Shown in pieces: positions 34,819-43,385 of a stretch of 64,000 bases of DNA (positions within the stretch are counted from its first letter, which is position 1; every line of letters begins with the position of its first letter). The notes beneath the pieces are model-generated. The model was not told the DNA's origin, searched no databases, and worked only from the letters and a program-made list of their open reading frames with translations. The translations under genes were made by a program, and so were the position numbers. The DNA lies in assembly GCF_012927205.1 (NCBI RefSeq), contig NZ_JABBGC010000003.1:62001-126000 (forward strand), given 5' to 3'. The DNA comes from Chitinophaga fulva (GTDB taxonomy: Bacteria; Bacteroidota; Bacteroidia; Chitinophagales; Chitinophagaceae).

Positions 34819-35895
34819 TTATGTGGCAGTTATAATCGGAATTTTTACAATAAACATATCGTCCGCCTGTAATACTTCAATCCCCTGTTCACTGATCAGC
34901 GCATAACGCTTCTGTATGTTCTCCAGTCCGATACCGGACGATATCTCTGTGCTGGCTTTACGGCGGATACGATTGGACACCACCAGGCATCCTTCTTCAT
35001 GTTTTACGGTGATCACCAGCGGATCAGCGGAAGAAAAGCGGTTATGTTTGATCGCGTTTTCGATCAGCAGCTGCAACGATACCGGGGGTATCATCCCTTT
35101 GCTGCGTATTTTTTCATCAATATCTATCCCGAACTGAATGCTCTGCTGATGCCGTATCCGCATCAGGAAGAGATAAGACTCCAGGAAGTCCAGCTCTGTT
35201 TGTATGGTGACAAGGTTCTCAAACTTTTTGTCGAGAATATAACGATAGGTTTTAGCCAGCTGTGTGATATAGTCGGCCGACAGGTCCGGGCTTTTGTACA
35301 CCAGGTTGGTCAGCACGCTCAGCGAATTAAAAAAGAAATGCGGGTCTATCTGGTTACGCAGCGCATCATACCGCGCCTGTATATTCTCCCGCTTCAGCCG
35401 CTCCGCCTGCACCTGGTACTCCTTCCAGGCGGTGTAATAATAGATAATCCCGTTGAACGTCAGTATCAGCAGGTAAAACATGAAGATACCGAAGTTGAGG
35501 TCGTAACTGAGCCGCTTAAAACTCTGCCATGCCTCATAACGATGAAACAATACAATGTCGGTGACCGCATACAGGAAGCCGAAAGCAACAGCTGCCAGCA
35601 TACCATACAATACCAATGCGCAACACAGGACCGTCAGCCGGCGGGAAGCGCTGCCGCCCCCTATCCGCTTCTCGAGTATCCGGGCCAGCCATACCGCCCC
35701 TTCCCATACGATCAGTCCAAATACCACATATACCACACTGAAGGTCCATCCCCTGACATCCATCACCCGCAAATCATTCACAAACGTGTGATCGAAAGAT
35801 TTGAAGATGATGCTGAAAGTGAACAATACCAGTATCCTGGACAGATACAGGAACAGTTTGCTGGAGAATAAAGGTTCGTTTTCCTGGAAATTCAT
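34819..35895 (-). CDS. LytS-like sensor histidine kinase (His_kinase family)
   Basis: A 358-residue membrane kinase with about four hydrophobic segments in the first 165 residues and no large extracellular sensor. The phospho-acceptor lies in RNQIDPHFFFNSLSVLTNLV near residue 188, the variant motif of the LytS/YehU group (usually NPHFLFN). The ATPase part shows LLIENAIKHNRF (N box) and SGIGLENIQKRY (G box). It pairs with the LytTR regulator downstream. Two lipid/sugar-modifying dehydrogenases precede it in the same operon with gaps of 8 and 14 bp, so their products or substrates may be linked to the signal. Confidence 0.92.
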   Translation of the reverse strand: MNFQENEPLFSSKLFLYLSRILVLFTFSIIFKSFDHTFVNDLRVMDVRGWTFSVVYVVFGLIVWEGAVWLARILEKRIGGGSASRRLTVLCCALVLYGMLAAVAFGFLYAVTDIVLFHRYEAWQSFKRLSYDLNFGIFMFYLLILTFNGIIYYYTAWKEYQVQAERLKRENIQARYDALRNQIDPHFFFNSLSVLTNLVYKSPDLSADYITQLAKTYRYILDKKFENLVTIQTELDFLESYLFLMRIRHQQSIQFGIDIDEKIRSKGMIPPVSLQLLIENAIKHNRFSSADPLVITVKHEEGCLVVSNRIRRKASTEISSGIGLENIQKRYALISEQGIEVLQADDMFIVKIPIITAT

Positions 35896-35909
35896 AGTAT
35901 ACCGTACTC

Positions 35910-36896
35910 CTAAAAATAGTTATTTTCCCGGAACCAGTTAAAAGCGCCGCTGACCGCATCTTCAATCGGCGTATACCTCACCTGCAGCTCCCGTTCTGAT
36001 TTTTTGCCTGAATAATAATTATCGATACACAAGAGATAAGCCGATGTATAATTCAGCTTGCTGTGAAATCGTGTAAAACGTTGCAACAGCGAACCGGCCA
36101 TCCCTCCCATTTTAAGCACCACCTTCGGGATACGCACCATCAGCTTCTTTTCCCCCGCCACCCGGTTTACCAGGGCAAAGAACTCCCGGTAACTGAGGTT
36201 ATGCCCGGCCAACAGGTAACAGTCGCCCGTTTTGCCATAAGTGATCGCATTGATGATTCCCCTGCATACATCCTGTATGTGCACAAAATTTTTTCCCCCC
36301 GGGGGATAAAAAAGTACTTTCTTTCCCAGACCGTACAACAGTAACTTTCCTGAGCTGGGCTTCACATCGCAGGGGCCGAGCATAAAAGTGGGATTCACCA
36401 CCACTCCCGGCAGGCGCGATGCCGCCACCTGTTCCAGCACATACTGTTGTGCGAGGTATTTGGTGTTGATATAACCGGAATTGGCGTTGAACAAGGTAAA
36501 GCCATTCAACTCACTGCCCGGGTGCAGCCGGCTGCCAGGCCCGATGGTATTGGCGGTGCTCACATAAATGAATCGTTCCACCTTATGCCGGATACAGGCT
36601 TCCACGATATAACGCGTACTGGTGTAGTTGATCCGTTCATATTCCTCAAACGGGATGTCCCACTGATCGGTGATACAGGCCGCATGCACCACGATGCTGC
36701 AACCGGCCACCGCCGCCATCACATCATCCGGATTATCGATATGTCCGTAATACACTTCACAGGGAATATCGGCGATCCCTTTCAGATCGGCGGTAGGCCT
36801 TATTATCGCCTTGATGTCATATCCCTGCCGGTACAGTTCCCGGGTAAGGTTGGAGCCAAGGAAACCATTGGCGCCTGTCACTAGTACTGTCTTCAT
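35910..36896 (-). CDS. NAD-dependent epimerase/dehydratase (extended SDR)
   Basis: ATG 36896 places the Rossmann motif at the N-terminus (MKTVLVTGANGFLGSNL, 328 aa); an upstream extension is disordered and unlikely. The catalytic Tyr and Lys fall in GYINTKYLAQQYV near residue 150, with the Ser in YVSTANTIG. Family members act on nucleotide sugars or on hydroxysteroid/flavonoid-like alcohols; the fold is nearer to the 3-beta-HSD/dihydroflavonol reductase group. It is the second gene of an operon (SDR, epimerase, LytS kinase, LytTR regulator). Confidence 0.88.
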   Translation of the reverse strand: MKTVLVTGANGFLGSNLTRELYRQGYDIKAIIRPTADLKGIADIPCEVYYGHIDNPDDVMAAVAGCSIVVHAACITDQWDIPFEEYERINYTSTRYIVEACIRHKVERFIYVSTANTIGPGSRLHPGSELNGFTLFNANSGYINTKYLAQQYVLEQVAASRLPGVVVNPTFMLGPCDVKPSSGKLLLYGLGKKVLFYPPGGKNFVHIQDVCRGIINAITYGKTGDCYLLAGHNLSYREFFALVNRVAGEKKLMVRIPKVVLKMGGMAGSLLQRFTRFHSKLNYTSAYLLCIDNYYSGKKSERELQVRYTPIEDAVSGAFNWFRENNYF

Positions 36897-36904
36897 GTTT
36901 TTGA

Positions 36905-37705
36905 TCAGATGGTAAATTGTATTTCCTTTTTCACTTCCCTTGACACCAGTTTTAGTTTGAAAGACAACGGCAACAGCTGCATCAGGGTGTGGTTGATCCG
37001 GTTCATCAATCCGGGGATGATCACCCGGCATTTACTGAACGTCCCTTTCAGTGCGATGGCCGCTATCTCCGACGTATTCAGCAGTCCTATTTTACCTTTG
37101 AAGCCCTGCCCGATGATCCGGCGGGAGGTATGCGAATTGGTCATGATAGGCCCGGGGTACACTACGCTGACAAACAACCCGGTGCCGGACAGCTCTTCCC
37201 TTAATCCCAGGAAAAAGGAAGAGATGAAAGCCTTGGAGGCCGGATATACCGTTTTATAGGCAATGGGCGTGAATGCCGCCATGCTGGCGATATTCATGAT
37301 GTAACTCTCTTTATGTTGCAACAGGTGCGGTATCAGCATCCGGGTAACGATCACCGTACTGCGGATATTCAGCTGGATAATACTATCGATCCGTTCCAGC
37401 GAAGTGTCTGTAATAGCTGATGTACCGCCAATGCCCGCATTATTGACCAGGAAATCCACCTGGTATTGTGACATTACTTCCTCCAGCGTCTGTTGCAATA
37501 ACGTGGTATTGGTCATGTCGAACTCAAAAAACCGGACATCCACCCCATATTCCAGCTCCAGGCTCTCCGCCAGGGAGAACATATTACCTCCCGGCAGCGC
37601 CATCAGGATAAGGTTTCTGCCCATAGCGGCACATTGCCGGGCAAACTCCTTCCCCAATCCTGAACTGGCCCCCGTAATCATCGTGTACTTTGCAGGTTTC
37701 ATCAT
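36905..37705 (-). CDS. Classical short-chain dehydrogenase (SDR)
   Basis: A 266-residue enzyme with the cofactor motif TGASSGLGKEFA, the NNAGIGG motif near residue 90 and the catalytic YPASKAF (Y about 152, Lys four residues later), preceded by the Ser in IMNIASMAAF. It resembles the DltE/YqjQ subgroup, often acting on lipids or ketones. A hydrophobic C-terminal stretch (LMNRINHTLMQLLPLSF) may attach it to membranes. It is the first gene of the operon ending in the LytTR system, 8 bp before the epimerase. Two adjacent ATG codons (37705, 37702) are possible starts. Confidence 0.88.
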   Translation of the reverse strand: MMKPAKYTMITGASSGLGKEFARQCAAMGRNLILMALPGGNMFSLAESLELEYGVDVRFFEFDMTNTTLLQQTLEEVMSQYQVDFLVNNAGIGGTSAITDTSLERIDSIIQLNIRSTVIVTRMLIPHLLQHKESYIMNIASMAAFTPIAYKTVYPASKAFISSFFLGLREELSGTGLFVSVVYPGPIMTNSHTSRRIIGQGFKGKIGLLNTSEIAAIALKGTFSKCRVIIPGLMNRINHTLMQLLPLSFKLKLVSREVKKEIQFTI

Positions 37706-37836
37706 ATGATTGTTGGCTTTAAGTAATCAAAACAGCCCCTACTGTCTTCGTTCATATTACCGGACACAAAAATGCAGTAGCAAAATGCTACTGCAAATGA
37801 ATTTCCTTTGAGTTGAGGAAAAAAGACCCTGAGCCG

Positions 37837-38613
37837 TCAGGCCAGCTTTTCAGCCGGAGTGAGCCTCTGCCCTATCCCACCGTCTACCAGCAGCTCTTCC
37901 CCGGTGGTGAAGGTAGCGTCGAAAGCGAGGAAGAGCACGGCTTTAGCCACTTCTTCAGGAGAGCCGTGGCGGCCCATCGGGGTGAGGATATCCCCGGTTT
38001 TACGGAAAGCAGCCCTCTCCGCTTCGGTGGCATCCGTAACACCCATGGTAGGCGTGTCTATAAAGCCGGGGCTGACAGCATTCACCCGGATACCTTTAGG
38101 CAGCAGTTCGGCGGCAAAGTTTTTGGCGAAAGCCCGCAGCGCGGCTTTGGTACCGGAATACACGCTCATACCGGCGAAACCGGAGTTATCGGCCACGGAA
38201 GTGGTGAAAACGATAGACCCGCCCCTGTTGATCAGTGGCACCAGTTGCTGTACCGTGAAAAAGCTGCCCCGGGTGTTGATGGCAAATGCCTGGTCATAAG
38301 CTTCAGGCGTCACGGTATCCAGCATGGTCAGCGATGAGATGCCGACGTTAATATACAGCAAGTCGATAGTGCCCAGTTTCTCCCGGACAATGGCGCCCAG
38401 CTCTTTGATGTCCGTTATGCTGGCGGCATCGGAGACAATAGCATAGGCCCGGTCGCCCAGCGTCTGGCGGACAGCCTCCACATTGGCGGGGTTACGGCCC
38501 GTCAGCAAGACGGTAGCGCCTTCTTCGAGCAACATTTTCACGGTTGCCAGTCCTATACCATGTGTTCCACCGGTGACTACCACTTTCTTTCCTTCGTATT
38601 TTCCTTGTTTCAT
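37837..38613 (-). CDS. Short-chain dehydrogenase divergent from HxlR regulator
   Basis: A 258-residue classical SDR: cofactor loop TGGTHGIGLATVK, NVGISS in place of NNAG, active-site Ser in FTTSVADNSGF, catalytic Tyr and Lys in YSGTKAALRAFAKNF, and PG motif AVSPGFIDTP. These enzymes reduce aldehydes, ketones or quinones with NAD(P)H. Its divergent neighbour is an HxlR regulator, and such pairs usually respond to electrophiles or quinones, with the reductase as target. That assignment rests on context. Confidence 0.9.
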   Translation of the reverse strand: MKQGKYEGKKVVVTGGTHGIGLATVKMLLEEGATVLLTGRNPANVEAVRQTLGDRAYAIVSDAASITDIKELGAIVREKLGTIDLLYINVGISSLTMLDTVTPEAYDQAFAINTRGSFFTVQQLVPLINRGGSIVFTTSVADNSGFAGMSVYSGTKAALRAFAKNFAAELLPKGIRVNAVSPGFIDTPTMGVTDATEAERAAFRKTGDILTPMGRHGSPEEVAKAVLFLAFDATFTTGEELLVDGGIGQRLTPAEKLA

Positions 38614-38725
38614 CTTACTTGTTTTTGTGTTGAATGGATTTGCTTTGAATGTGTCTGTTGTTCGTTTTTTGACAACACAAAGTGACGCCGATAAAGCGAA
38701 AGAGTCAAGAATGGCAATTATCTTC

Positions 38726-38751
38726 GGATACGGATAATTTTTTCCGTATCC
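38726..38751. promoter_or_regulatory. Palindromic operator candidate between SDR and hxlR-like genes
   Basis: GGATACGG-N10-CCGTATCC is a perfect 8-bp inverted repeat in the 188-bp divergent intergenic region. It lies about 20 bp upstream of the -7 box of the HxlR gene, so binding would cover its -33 region and could act on both promoters. Confidence 0.55.
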
Positions 38752-38771
38752 CCCGTTTGCGGAAATAGGGA

Positions 38772-38779
38772 TAAATTTG
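38772..38779 (+). promoter_or_regulatory. -7 promoter box of the HxlR-family gene
   Basis: TAAATTTG is a perfect Bacteroidota -7 box, 22 bp before the ATG. The expected -33 TTTG at 19-21 bp upstream falls inside the palindromic operator candidate and is not conserved, consistent with a regulated promoter. Confidence 0.5.
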
Positions 38780-38801
38780 TCAGCGTATAAAAACTGAGAC
38801 G

Positions 38802-39239
38802 ATGTACGAAAAGAAGATTCCCAAAAACTTTAGCTGTGGCATGGCCGTTCTGATGGAAATTATCGGTGGTAAATGGAAATCCTATCTGATCTATCTGATC
38901 AACAATGGTGTCAGAAGACCGGCAGACCTGCAACGGGCCATTCCTTCTGCCAGCCGCCGCGTGCTGGACCTCCAGCTGCGGGAACTGGAGTTTCATGCCA
39001 TCATCAAAAGAGTGATCTATCCGGAGATGCCCCCGAAAGTGGAATATTTCCTGACTCCCTTCGGTGAATCGATGTTACCTGTGGTGGCCTCTATGGAAGC
39101 ATGGGGCGGAGAATACATGGAAACCTTCCGCCAGCTGATGGAAAGCAAAAAGAAAAGTATGCATACAGAAGGTGAATCTGTGGAAATAAAACAGGAGCCT
39201 GTTATCCGTGGCCGCCGCACCCTGGCAAAGGCTGTTTAG
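38802..39239 (+). CDS. HxlR-family winged-helix regulator
   Basis: A 145-residue regulator with the HxlR hallmark FSCGMAVLMEIIGGKWKSYL; the Cys at residue 12 is the position used for thiol-based sensing of electrophiles or oxidants in HypR/QorR/YodB-type members. The winged-helix continues through RPADLQRAIPSASRRVLDLQLREL and YPEMPPKVEYFLTPFG. It binds palindromes as a dimer; a matching inverted repeat is found at 38726-38751. The likely target is the divergent SDR gene and itself. It is convergent with the histidine kinase gene, 3 bp apart. Confidence 0.92.
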   Translation: MYEKKIPKNFSCGMAVLMEIIGGKWKSYLIYLINNGVRRPADLQRAIPSASRRVLDLQLRELEFHAIIKRVIYPEMPPKVEYFLTPFGESMLPVVASMEAWGGEYMETFRQLMESKKKSMHTEGESVEIKQEPVIRGRRTLAKAV

Positions 39240-39242
39240 ATA

Positions 39243-40562
39243 CTATTCCCCTTCTTTGAGGACCGTTATGCCAACCGGCAGGTAAACAGTGAAGCGAGTG
39301 CCTTTATCGACGTTGCTTTCCACCGTGATTGTTCCGTTATTCTGTTGGGCAAACTCTTTACAGAGAATCAGTCCGAGGCCTGTTCCCCGCTCCCCGCCTG
39401 TACCGTAGCCAGGGCTCTGGTTGTAGGAGAAAAGGTTTAATACCTGCGTAGGGGGCATGCCGGTGCCATGATCTGTAATGCCAATGCCTACCTGCGCGCC
39501 CACCGCCTGTGCTTTCAGCTCTATTACACCACCGGCATAACTGAACTTGAGCGCGTTGCTAAGGAAATTACGCAGTATCACCGATACCTGGTCCTTATCG
39601 GCATACAGCATCAGGTCATCCGGAATGCTGGTCTCCACCGTAATCCCTTTCTGCTGGATGGTCATCTCAAAAAAATACAATACCTCAGTGGCCAGCGGTC
39701 CCAGGTAAAAATTAACGGGCTGCGCCTGAATGCCTTTCATACTGCGGGAACTCCAGCGCAACACATTATCCAGCGAGCCTCCCAGCTGCGATATCTTTTT
39801 ATGCAGGATGGCCGCCGCTTCTTCCATCTCGTCTTCCGGATATTCCCCCTTCCGGAACATGTCCAGCAGGATTTCCAGCGTAGCGAGCGGACTGCGGATA
39901 TCATGTGCCACAATAGAAAAAAGCTTCTCTTTGTCTTTGTTCATGGTAGCCAGCGCCTCCCGTTGTTTCTCTATCTCCAGCTGGTAATCCGACTGGATAT
40001 GTTTGAAAAAACTCAGGGCCACAATGATAAAAACAAGCGATGTGGCTATATTGGCCCATACCCGGCTCCGTGGCACCGGGTCTGCAAGATACCAGTGCTG
40101 CGGCATCAGCACGATCACCAGGAAGGCACTGATGATCAGCAGGCCCAAACCAGCATTGAGCCATTTGTTGTCATATACCAGCAGGCAGCTGAGCAGGATA
40201 TTGAGCAGGAAATATTCCGCGCCGTTGTGAAAGAAAAGGCCGGTAAAAGTGTATATCACCACGCTACAGAGAATGGCCACCAGCCGGGCGCTAAGGTAAC
40301 GCTGCTTCCAGTGCAGCCATAAAACAAATACATTGATACAGCTGGTCAGCAGGTTAAAGACGGCTAACAGGTAGCGGCCCTGACTACAATTCAGGACAGC
40401 GAAAAACAGCATAAAAGGGATGCAGGGAATGGCCAGCAGGTTCAATAGTTTGGTACGCCGGGATTCGATGAAGGGCATCAGCGGACTTACGCCAACATTG
40501 ACGATGTAATTCCACGTTCGCAGTGTAAGTTGGTATAGATAACCAGGAGGTCCCTTATGCAT
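39243..40562 (-). CDS. Orphan membrane sensor histidine kinase
   Basis: ATG 40562 gives 439 residues. Five to six hydrophobic helices occupy residues about 30-190 (for example AIPCIPFMLFFAVLNC and YTFTGLFFHNGAEYFLLNIL). A short coiled coil leads to the HisKA domain with FSIVAHDIRSPLATLE (phospho-acceptor His), then the HATPase domain: VILRNFLSNALKFS (N box), GITDHGTGMP (G1) and GGERGTGLGLILCKEF (G2). No PAS, HAMP or receiver domain and no adjacent response regulator, so it is an orphan kinase that must act on a remote partner. A tiny membrane ORF lies 48 bp upstream on the same strand. Confidence 0.9.
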   Translation of the reverse strand: MHKGPPGYLYQLTLRTWNYIVNVGVSPLMPFIESRRTKLLNLLAIPCIPFMLFFAVLNCSQGRYLLAVFNLLTSCINVFVLWLHWKQRYLSARLVAILCSVVIYTFTGLFFHNGAEYFLLNILLSCLLVYDNKWLNAGLGLLIISAFLVIVLMPQHWYLADPVPRSRVWANIATSLVFIIVALSFFKHIQSDYQLEIEKQREALATMNKDKEKLFSIVAHDIRSPLATLEILLDMFRKGEYPEDEMEEAAAILHKKISQLGGSLDNVLRWSSRSMKGIQAQPVNFYLGPLATEVLYFFEMTIQQKGITVETSIPDDLMLYADKDQVSVILRNFLSNALKFSYAGGVIELKAQAVGAQVGIGITDHGTGMPPTQVLNLFSYNQSPGYGTGGERGTGLGLILCKEFAQQNNGTITVESNVDKGTRFTVYLPVGITVLKEGE

Positions 40563-40603
40563 AGGACTGCAAATATACCGCGAAAATCGGGTTGTCAAGC
40601 AGC

Positions 40604-40622
40604 CCCAGGGCTAAAGCCCCTG
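40604..40622. repeat. Solitary REP-like palindrome arm
   Basis: CCCAGGGCTAAAGCCCCTG is a single arm with the same core as the paired repeats, between the kinase start and the small membrane ORF, overlapping the last codons of that ORF. No inverted partner is found within the neighbouring 200 bp other than the separate pair at 40915-41033. Confidence 0.6.
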
Positions 40623-40841
40623 CCCTTCTTTTCCGGCCGGCCACAGGGTGATGTCCAGCAACACCGCAGCAGTCAGCAGCAAGACAAGGAGAACGATCCT
40701 GAAGGCCAGTACCACGCCACGGACCTCGTTTTCCCGGTATTGACGGTAGGTTTCGACTACCCTCCCGCCGTATTTCACGATCAGCACTGCTTCGATAACG
40801 AGGAAAACCAATATTACTGTCCATTCAGAGTAAGGATGCAT
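40611..40841 (-). CDS. Small two-helix membrane protein (hypothetical)
   Basis: A 76-residue ORF with two hydrophobic segments (TVILVFLVIEAVLIV and GVVLAFRIVLLVLLLTAAVL) separated by a charged loop (GRVVETYRQYRENEVR). This topology is coherent and unlikely by chance, but its last residues are encoded in a REP-like arm and no family is known to me. It might be co-expressed with the orphan kinase downstream. Confidence 0.5.
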   Translation of the reverse strand: MHPYSEWTVILVFLVIEAVLIVKYGGRVVETYRQYRENEVRGVVLAFRIVLLVLLLTAAVLLDITLWPAGKEGQGL

Positions 40842-40914
40842 AGATCTTGAATTATTTGTTTTGGTGTTGAATGACCTCTCCTGGGAAATGCGGGATCTGT
40901 TCCCATTCCTTGGC

Positions 40915-41033
40915 CCCCGGTTTCCCAGGGCTAAAGCCCTGGGCTAAGTTGTCTTTCAGGCTGTTTTGTATGTATACTACGAATGAACCTGAATAACATC
41001 TTAGCCCAGGGCTTTAGCCCTGGGAAACCGGGG
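40915..41033. repeat. Paired palindromic repeat (REPIN-like), copy 2
   Basis: Arms of about 45 bp (40915-40960 and 40988-41033) in inverted orientation surround a 27-bp centre. They share CCCAGGGCTAAAGCCCTGGG and an outer extension CCCCGGTTT / AAACCGGGG. The right arm keeps the AACATCTTAG tail of copies 1 and 3; the left arm carries a diverged version. It lies 24 bp after the GMC oxidoreductase stop and may also end its transcript. Confidence 0.82.
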
Positions 41034-41057
41034 AAACGTGGGGGAATCCCCGGAAAT

Positions 41058-42758
41058 TTATAACGATTGCCGTTTCAGCTCCTCCACGGCATGGTTGGCC
41101 GCCCTGGCGGTAAGCGCCATATAGGTAAGGCTTGGGTTCTGGCAGGCGGAAGAAGTCATACAGGCCCCATCGGTCACAAATACGTTTTTCGCGGCATGTA
41201 CCTGGTTCCATTCGTTGAGCACCGATGTTTTAGGGTCCCTGCCCATCCGGGCAGTCCCCATTTCATGGATGGCCATTCCGGGATAGGAGTCCCGGTCGAA
41301 CGGCTGCACATTTTTCAGTCCTGCTGCTTCCAGCATGGCAGCGGCTTCACCGGCCATATCCTTGCGCATCTTCATTTCATTGTCTTTGAATTCGCAGTTG
41401 ATCTTTAGTACCGGCTGGCCCCATGCGTCTTTTACGGTATGGTCAAGGCTGACCATATTTTCCTTGTAGGGCAGGCATTCGCCGAAGCCCATCAGTCCCA
41501 TCTGCCATGGGCCGGGTTCTGAGATATAGTCTTTAAATGCGCCGCCTACGCCCAGTTCAGCGATACCTCTCGCCCATCCGTTCCGGCTGCTGTAGCCGGT
41601 ATAACCAAACCCACGCAGGTAATCCCTTTTGTCTTTCCCCACATTGGCAAAACGCGGGATATAAAAACCGGCAGGGCGCTGGCCATGGTAATATTTATCG
41701 GCAAAATCTTCGGACATACCGCTGGCGCCGGCATGGAAGTGATGGTCCATCAGGTAGTGGCCCAATACATCATTATCGTTGCCCAACCCTTGCGGGAAAC
41801 GGCTGGAGGTGGAATTGAGCAGCACAAAAGTACTGGCCAGTGCAGAAGCATTGAGGAAGATGATACGGGCATGGTACTCAGTCATCTCTTTGGTGTGTTT
41901 ATCGATGACACGTACGCCGGTGGCTTTGCCTTTACTTTCGTCGTAGATGATACTGTTGACGAGCGAGTCTGTCAACAGCGTGAGATTGCCTGTTTTCACC
42001 GCTGCCGGCAAAGTAGATGCCTGTGTGCTGAAATACGCACCGAACGGGCATCCACGGGAGCAACGGTCGCGGTACTGGCACTTGTTGCGGTCCCCAATGG
42101 CCTGTGTGAGGTTGGCCGTACGGAAGATGGTCATGCGTCTTTCCGGGAAAGCTGCTTCCAGCTTCCCTTTCACATGTTTTTCAAAGCAGTTCATTTCCAT
42201 TGGTGGCTGAAACACGCCGTCCGGCAGGTGTGGCAGCCCTTCCGCCTGTCCGCTGATACCGGCAAAGGCCTCTACATGGGAGTACCACGGTGCCAGGTCT
42301 TTATACCGTATGGGCCAGTCGATGCCGATGCCTTCTTTGATATTGGCTTCAAAATCCAGGTCGCTGAGGCGCAGGGAACCCCGGCCCCACATGATGGAAC
42401 GGCCGCCTACAATATCGGCACGCTGCCAGTCGAACCGTTTTTCTTCGGTGTACGGGTTGTCACCGTCTTTCATCCAGTAACTATGGTTGAATTCCGTGTA
42501 TACTTTCTCCCGGATAAGAAATTGATGGTCTTTTTTCTGCTCGTTGGTGAGCACGCCACGGTGGGGCACTTCCCAGGGAGCGGCGGTAGCGGTTTCGTAA
42601 TCCTTTACATGTTCCAGCTGACGACCCCTTTCTATCATCAGCACTTTCAGCCCTTTTTCACACAGCTCTTTGGCTGCCCAGCCGCCGGTAATACCGGAGC
42701 CTACTACTATAGCATCGTAAGTATTGGCCGCTTCGGCCTTCAGATTCAGATTAATCAT
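41058..42758 (-). CDS. GMC-family flavin oxidoreductase
   Basis: ATG 42758 gives 566 residues with the FAD-binding Rossmann motif at the N-terminus (DAIVVGSGITGGWAAKELCE, ADP-ribose Glu in MIERG). A GMC signature region is WGRGSLRLSDLDFEANI; a Cys-rich stretch CQYRDRCSRGCPFG near residue 230 is typical of the bacterial gluconate/sorbose dehydrogenase branch. The C-terminal GMC_oxred_C part includes HEMGTARMG and TDGACMTSSACQNPSLTYMA with the active-site His/Asn region. Such enzymes oxidise alcohol groups of sugars. The usual small partner subunit (gluconate dehydrogenase subunit 3) is not adjacent, and there is no Tat signal at this start. Confidence 0.9.
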   Translation of the reverse strand: MINLNLKAEAANTYDAIVVGSGITGGWAAKELCEKGLKVLMIERGRQLEHVKDYETATAAPWEVPHRGVLTNEQKKDHQFLIREKVYTEFNHSYWMKDGDNPYTEEKRFDWQRADIVGGRSIMWGRGSLRLSDLDFEANIKEGIGIDWPIRYKDLAPWYSHVEAFAGISGQAEGLPHLPDGVFQPPMEMNCFEKHVKGKLEAAFPERRMTIFRTANLTQAIGDRNKCQYRDRCSRGCPFGAYFSTQASTLPAAVKTGNLTLLTDSLVNSIIYDESKGKATGVRVIDKHTKEMTEYHARIIFLNASALASTFVLLNSTSSRFPQGLGNDNDVLGHYLMDHHFHAGASGMSEDFADKYYHGQRPAGFYIPRFANVGKDKRDYLRGFGYTGYSSRNGWARGIAELGVGGAFKDYISEPGPWQMGLMGFGECLPYKENMVSLDHTVKDAWGQPVLKINCEFKDNEMKMRKDMAGEAAAMLEAAGLKNVQPFDRDSYPGMAIHEMGTARMGRDPKTSVLNEWNQVHAAKNVFVTDGACMTSSACQNPSLTYMALTARAANHAVEELKRQSL

Positions 42759-42846
42759 TCCACGGAATTTACTGGCAGGCCGAAAAATAATAAAATATTC
42801 ATACAAACCTAGCAGAAATAGGACGACCGGAAAGCGGCGCGGATGA

Positions 42847-43359
42847 TCACTTCTTTTTTTTCAGGGTTATTACCACACCATATTTTTTGCCCGTAGGATT
42901 GTGATTTTGGGTAAAAAGGGATTTATCAATAACACCAATGATATCGAAATTACTCATATTGACTGCAGCCAGTGCTTTTTCAGGATTTTCACCCAATGCG
43001 TTGCCGTCCAGGATATACAAAACGTCGCCATCCTCTCCCGGTGCTGGCACCACTTTGCGATAGGCTGCATTCTGGCTGAAGATCAGCCAATAACGGTTAC
43101 GCACAAACTGTTTCGTTTCCATGAAAATGGTATCTGTATTCCCCCGGCCAATCTGATCTTTTTTCCGCATCCACATGCTAACGATATCATTGGGATTTAT
43201 CTCTGCCAGATCGGCCTGCGTTACCTGTACACTGTCTACAATATAGACCGGAAGCCGGTCCGGATCAGATGGCCGGCGCACAGGCCGGCCGGACGTCTGC
43301 GCGTAAACCTGTATACCACAGGTCACCAGGAGCAGGAATAAGAATAATCGTTTTATCAT
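42847..43359 (-). CDS. Small secreted protein with TonB-plug-like halves (paralogue A)
   Basis: ATG 43359 gives 170 residues with a signal peptide (LFLFLLLVTCGIQVYAQ). The mature part looks like two copies of a TonB-receptor plug core: PVYIVDSVQVTQADLAEINP with NDIVSMWMRKKDQIG, then VLYILDGNALGENPEKALAA with DIIGVIDKSLF and the ending KKYGVVITLKKKK. In receptors the equivalent is lYVVDG ... INPnDIesIeVLKd ... GVVxITTK. No barrel is present. It is 26 bp downstream of a longer paralogue with which it shares ETKxFVRxRYWxIFSQN. Function unknown. Confidence 0.75.
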   Translation of the reverse strand: MIKRLFLFLLLVTCGIQVYAQTSGRPVRRPSDPDRLPVYIVDSVQVTQADLAEINPNDIVSMWMRKKDQIGRGNTDTIFMETKQFVRNRYWLIFSQNAAYRKVVPAPGEDGDVLYILDGNALGENPEKALAAVNMSNFDIIGVIDKSLFTQNHNPTGKKYGVVITLKKKK

Positions 43360-43385
43360 AAAACAGAGATAAAAGGTTGATGGTA

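Noticed and set aside
41685..42812. 375-codon plus-strand frame antisense to the GMC oxidoreductase
   Set aside because: It spans the sense gene's whole 5' part and has no recognisable motif; shadow of a GC-rich gene.
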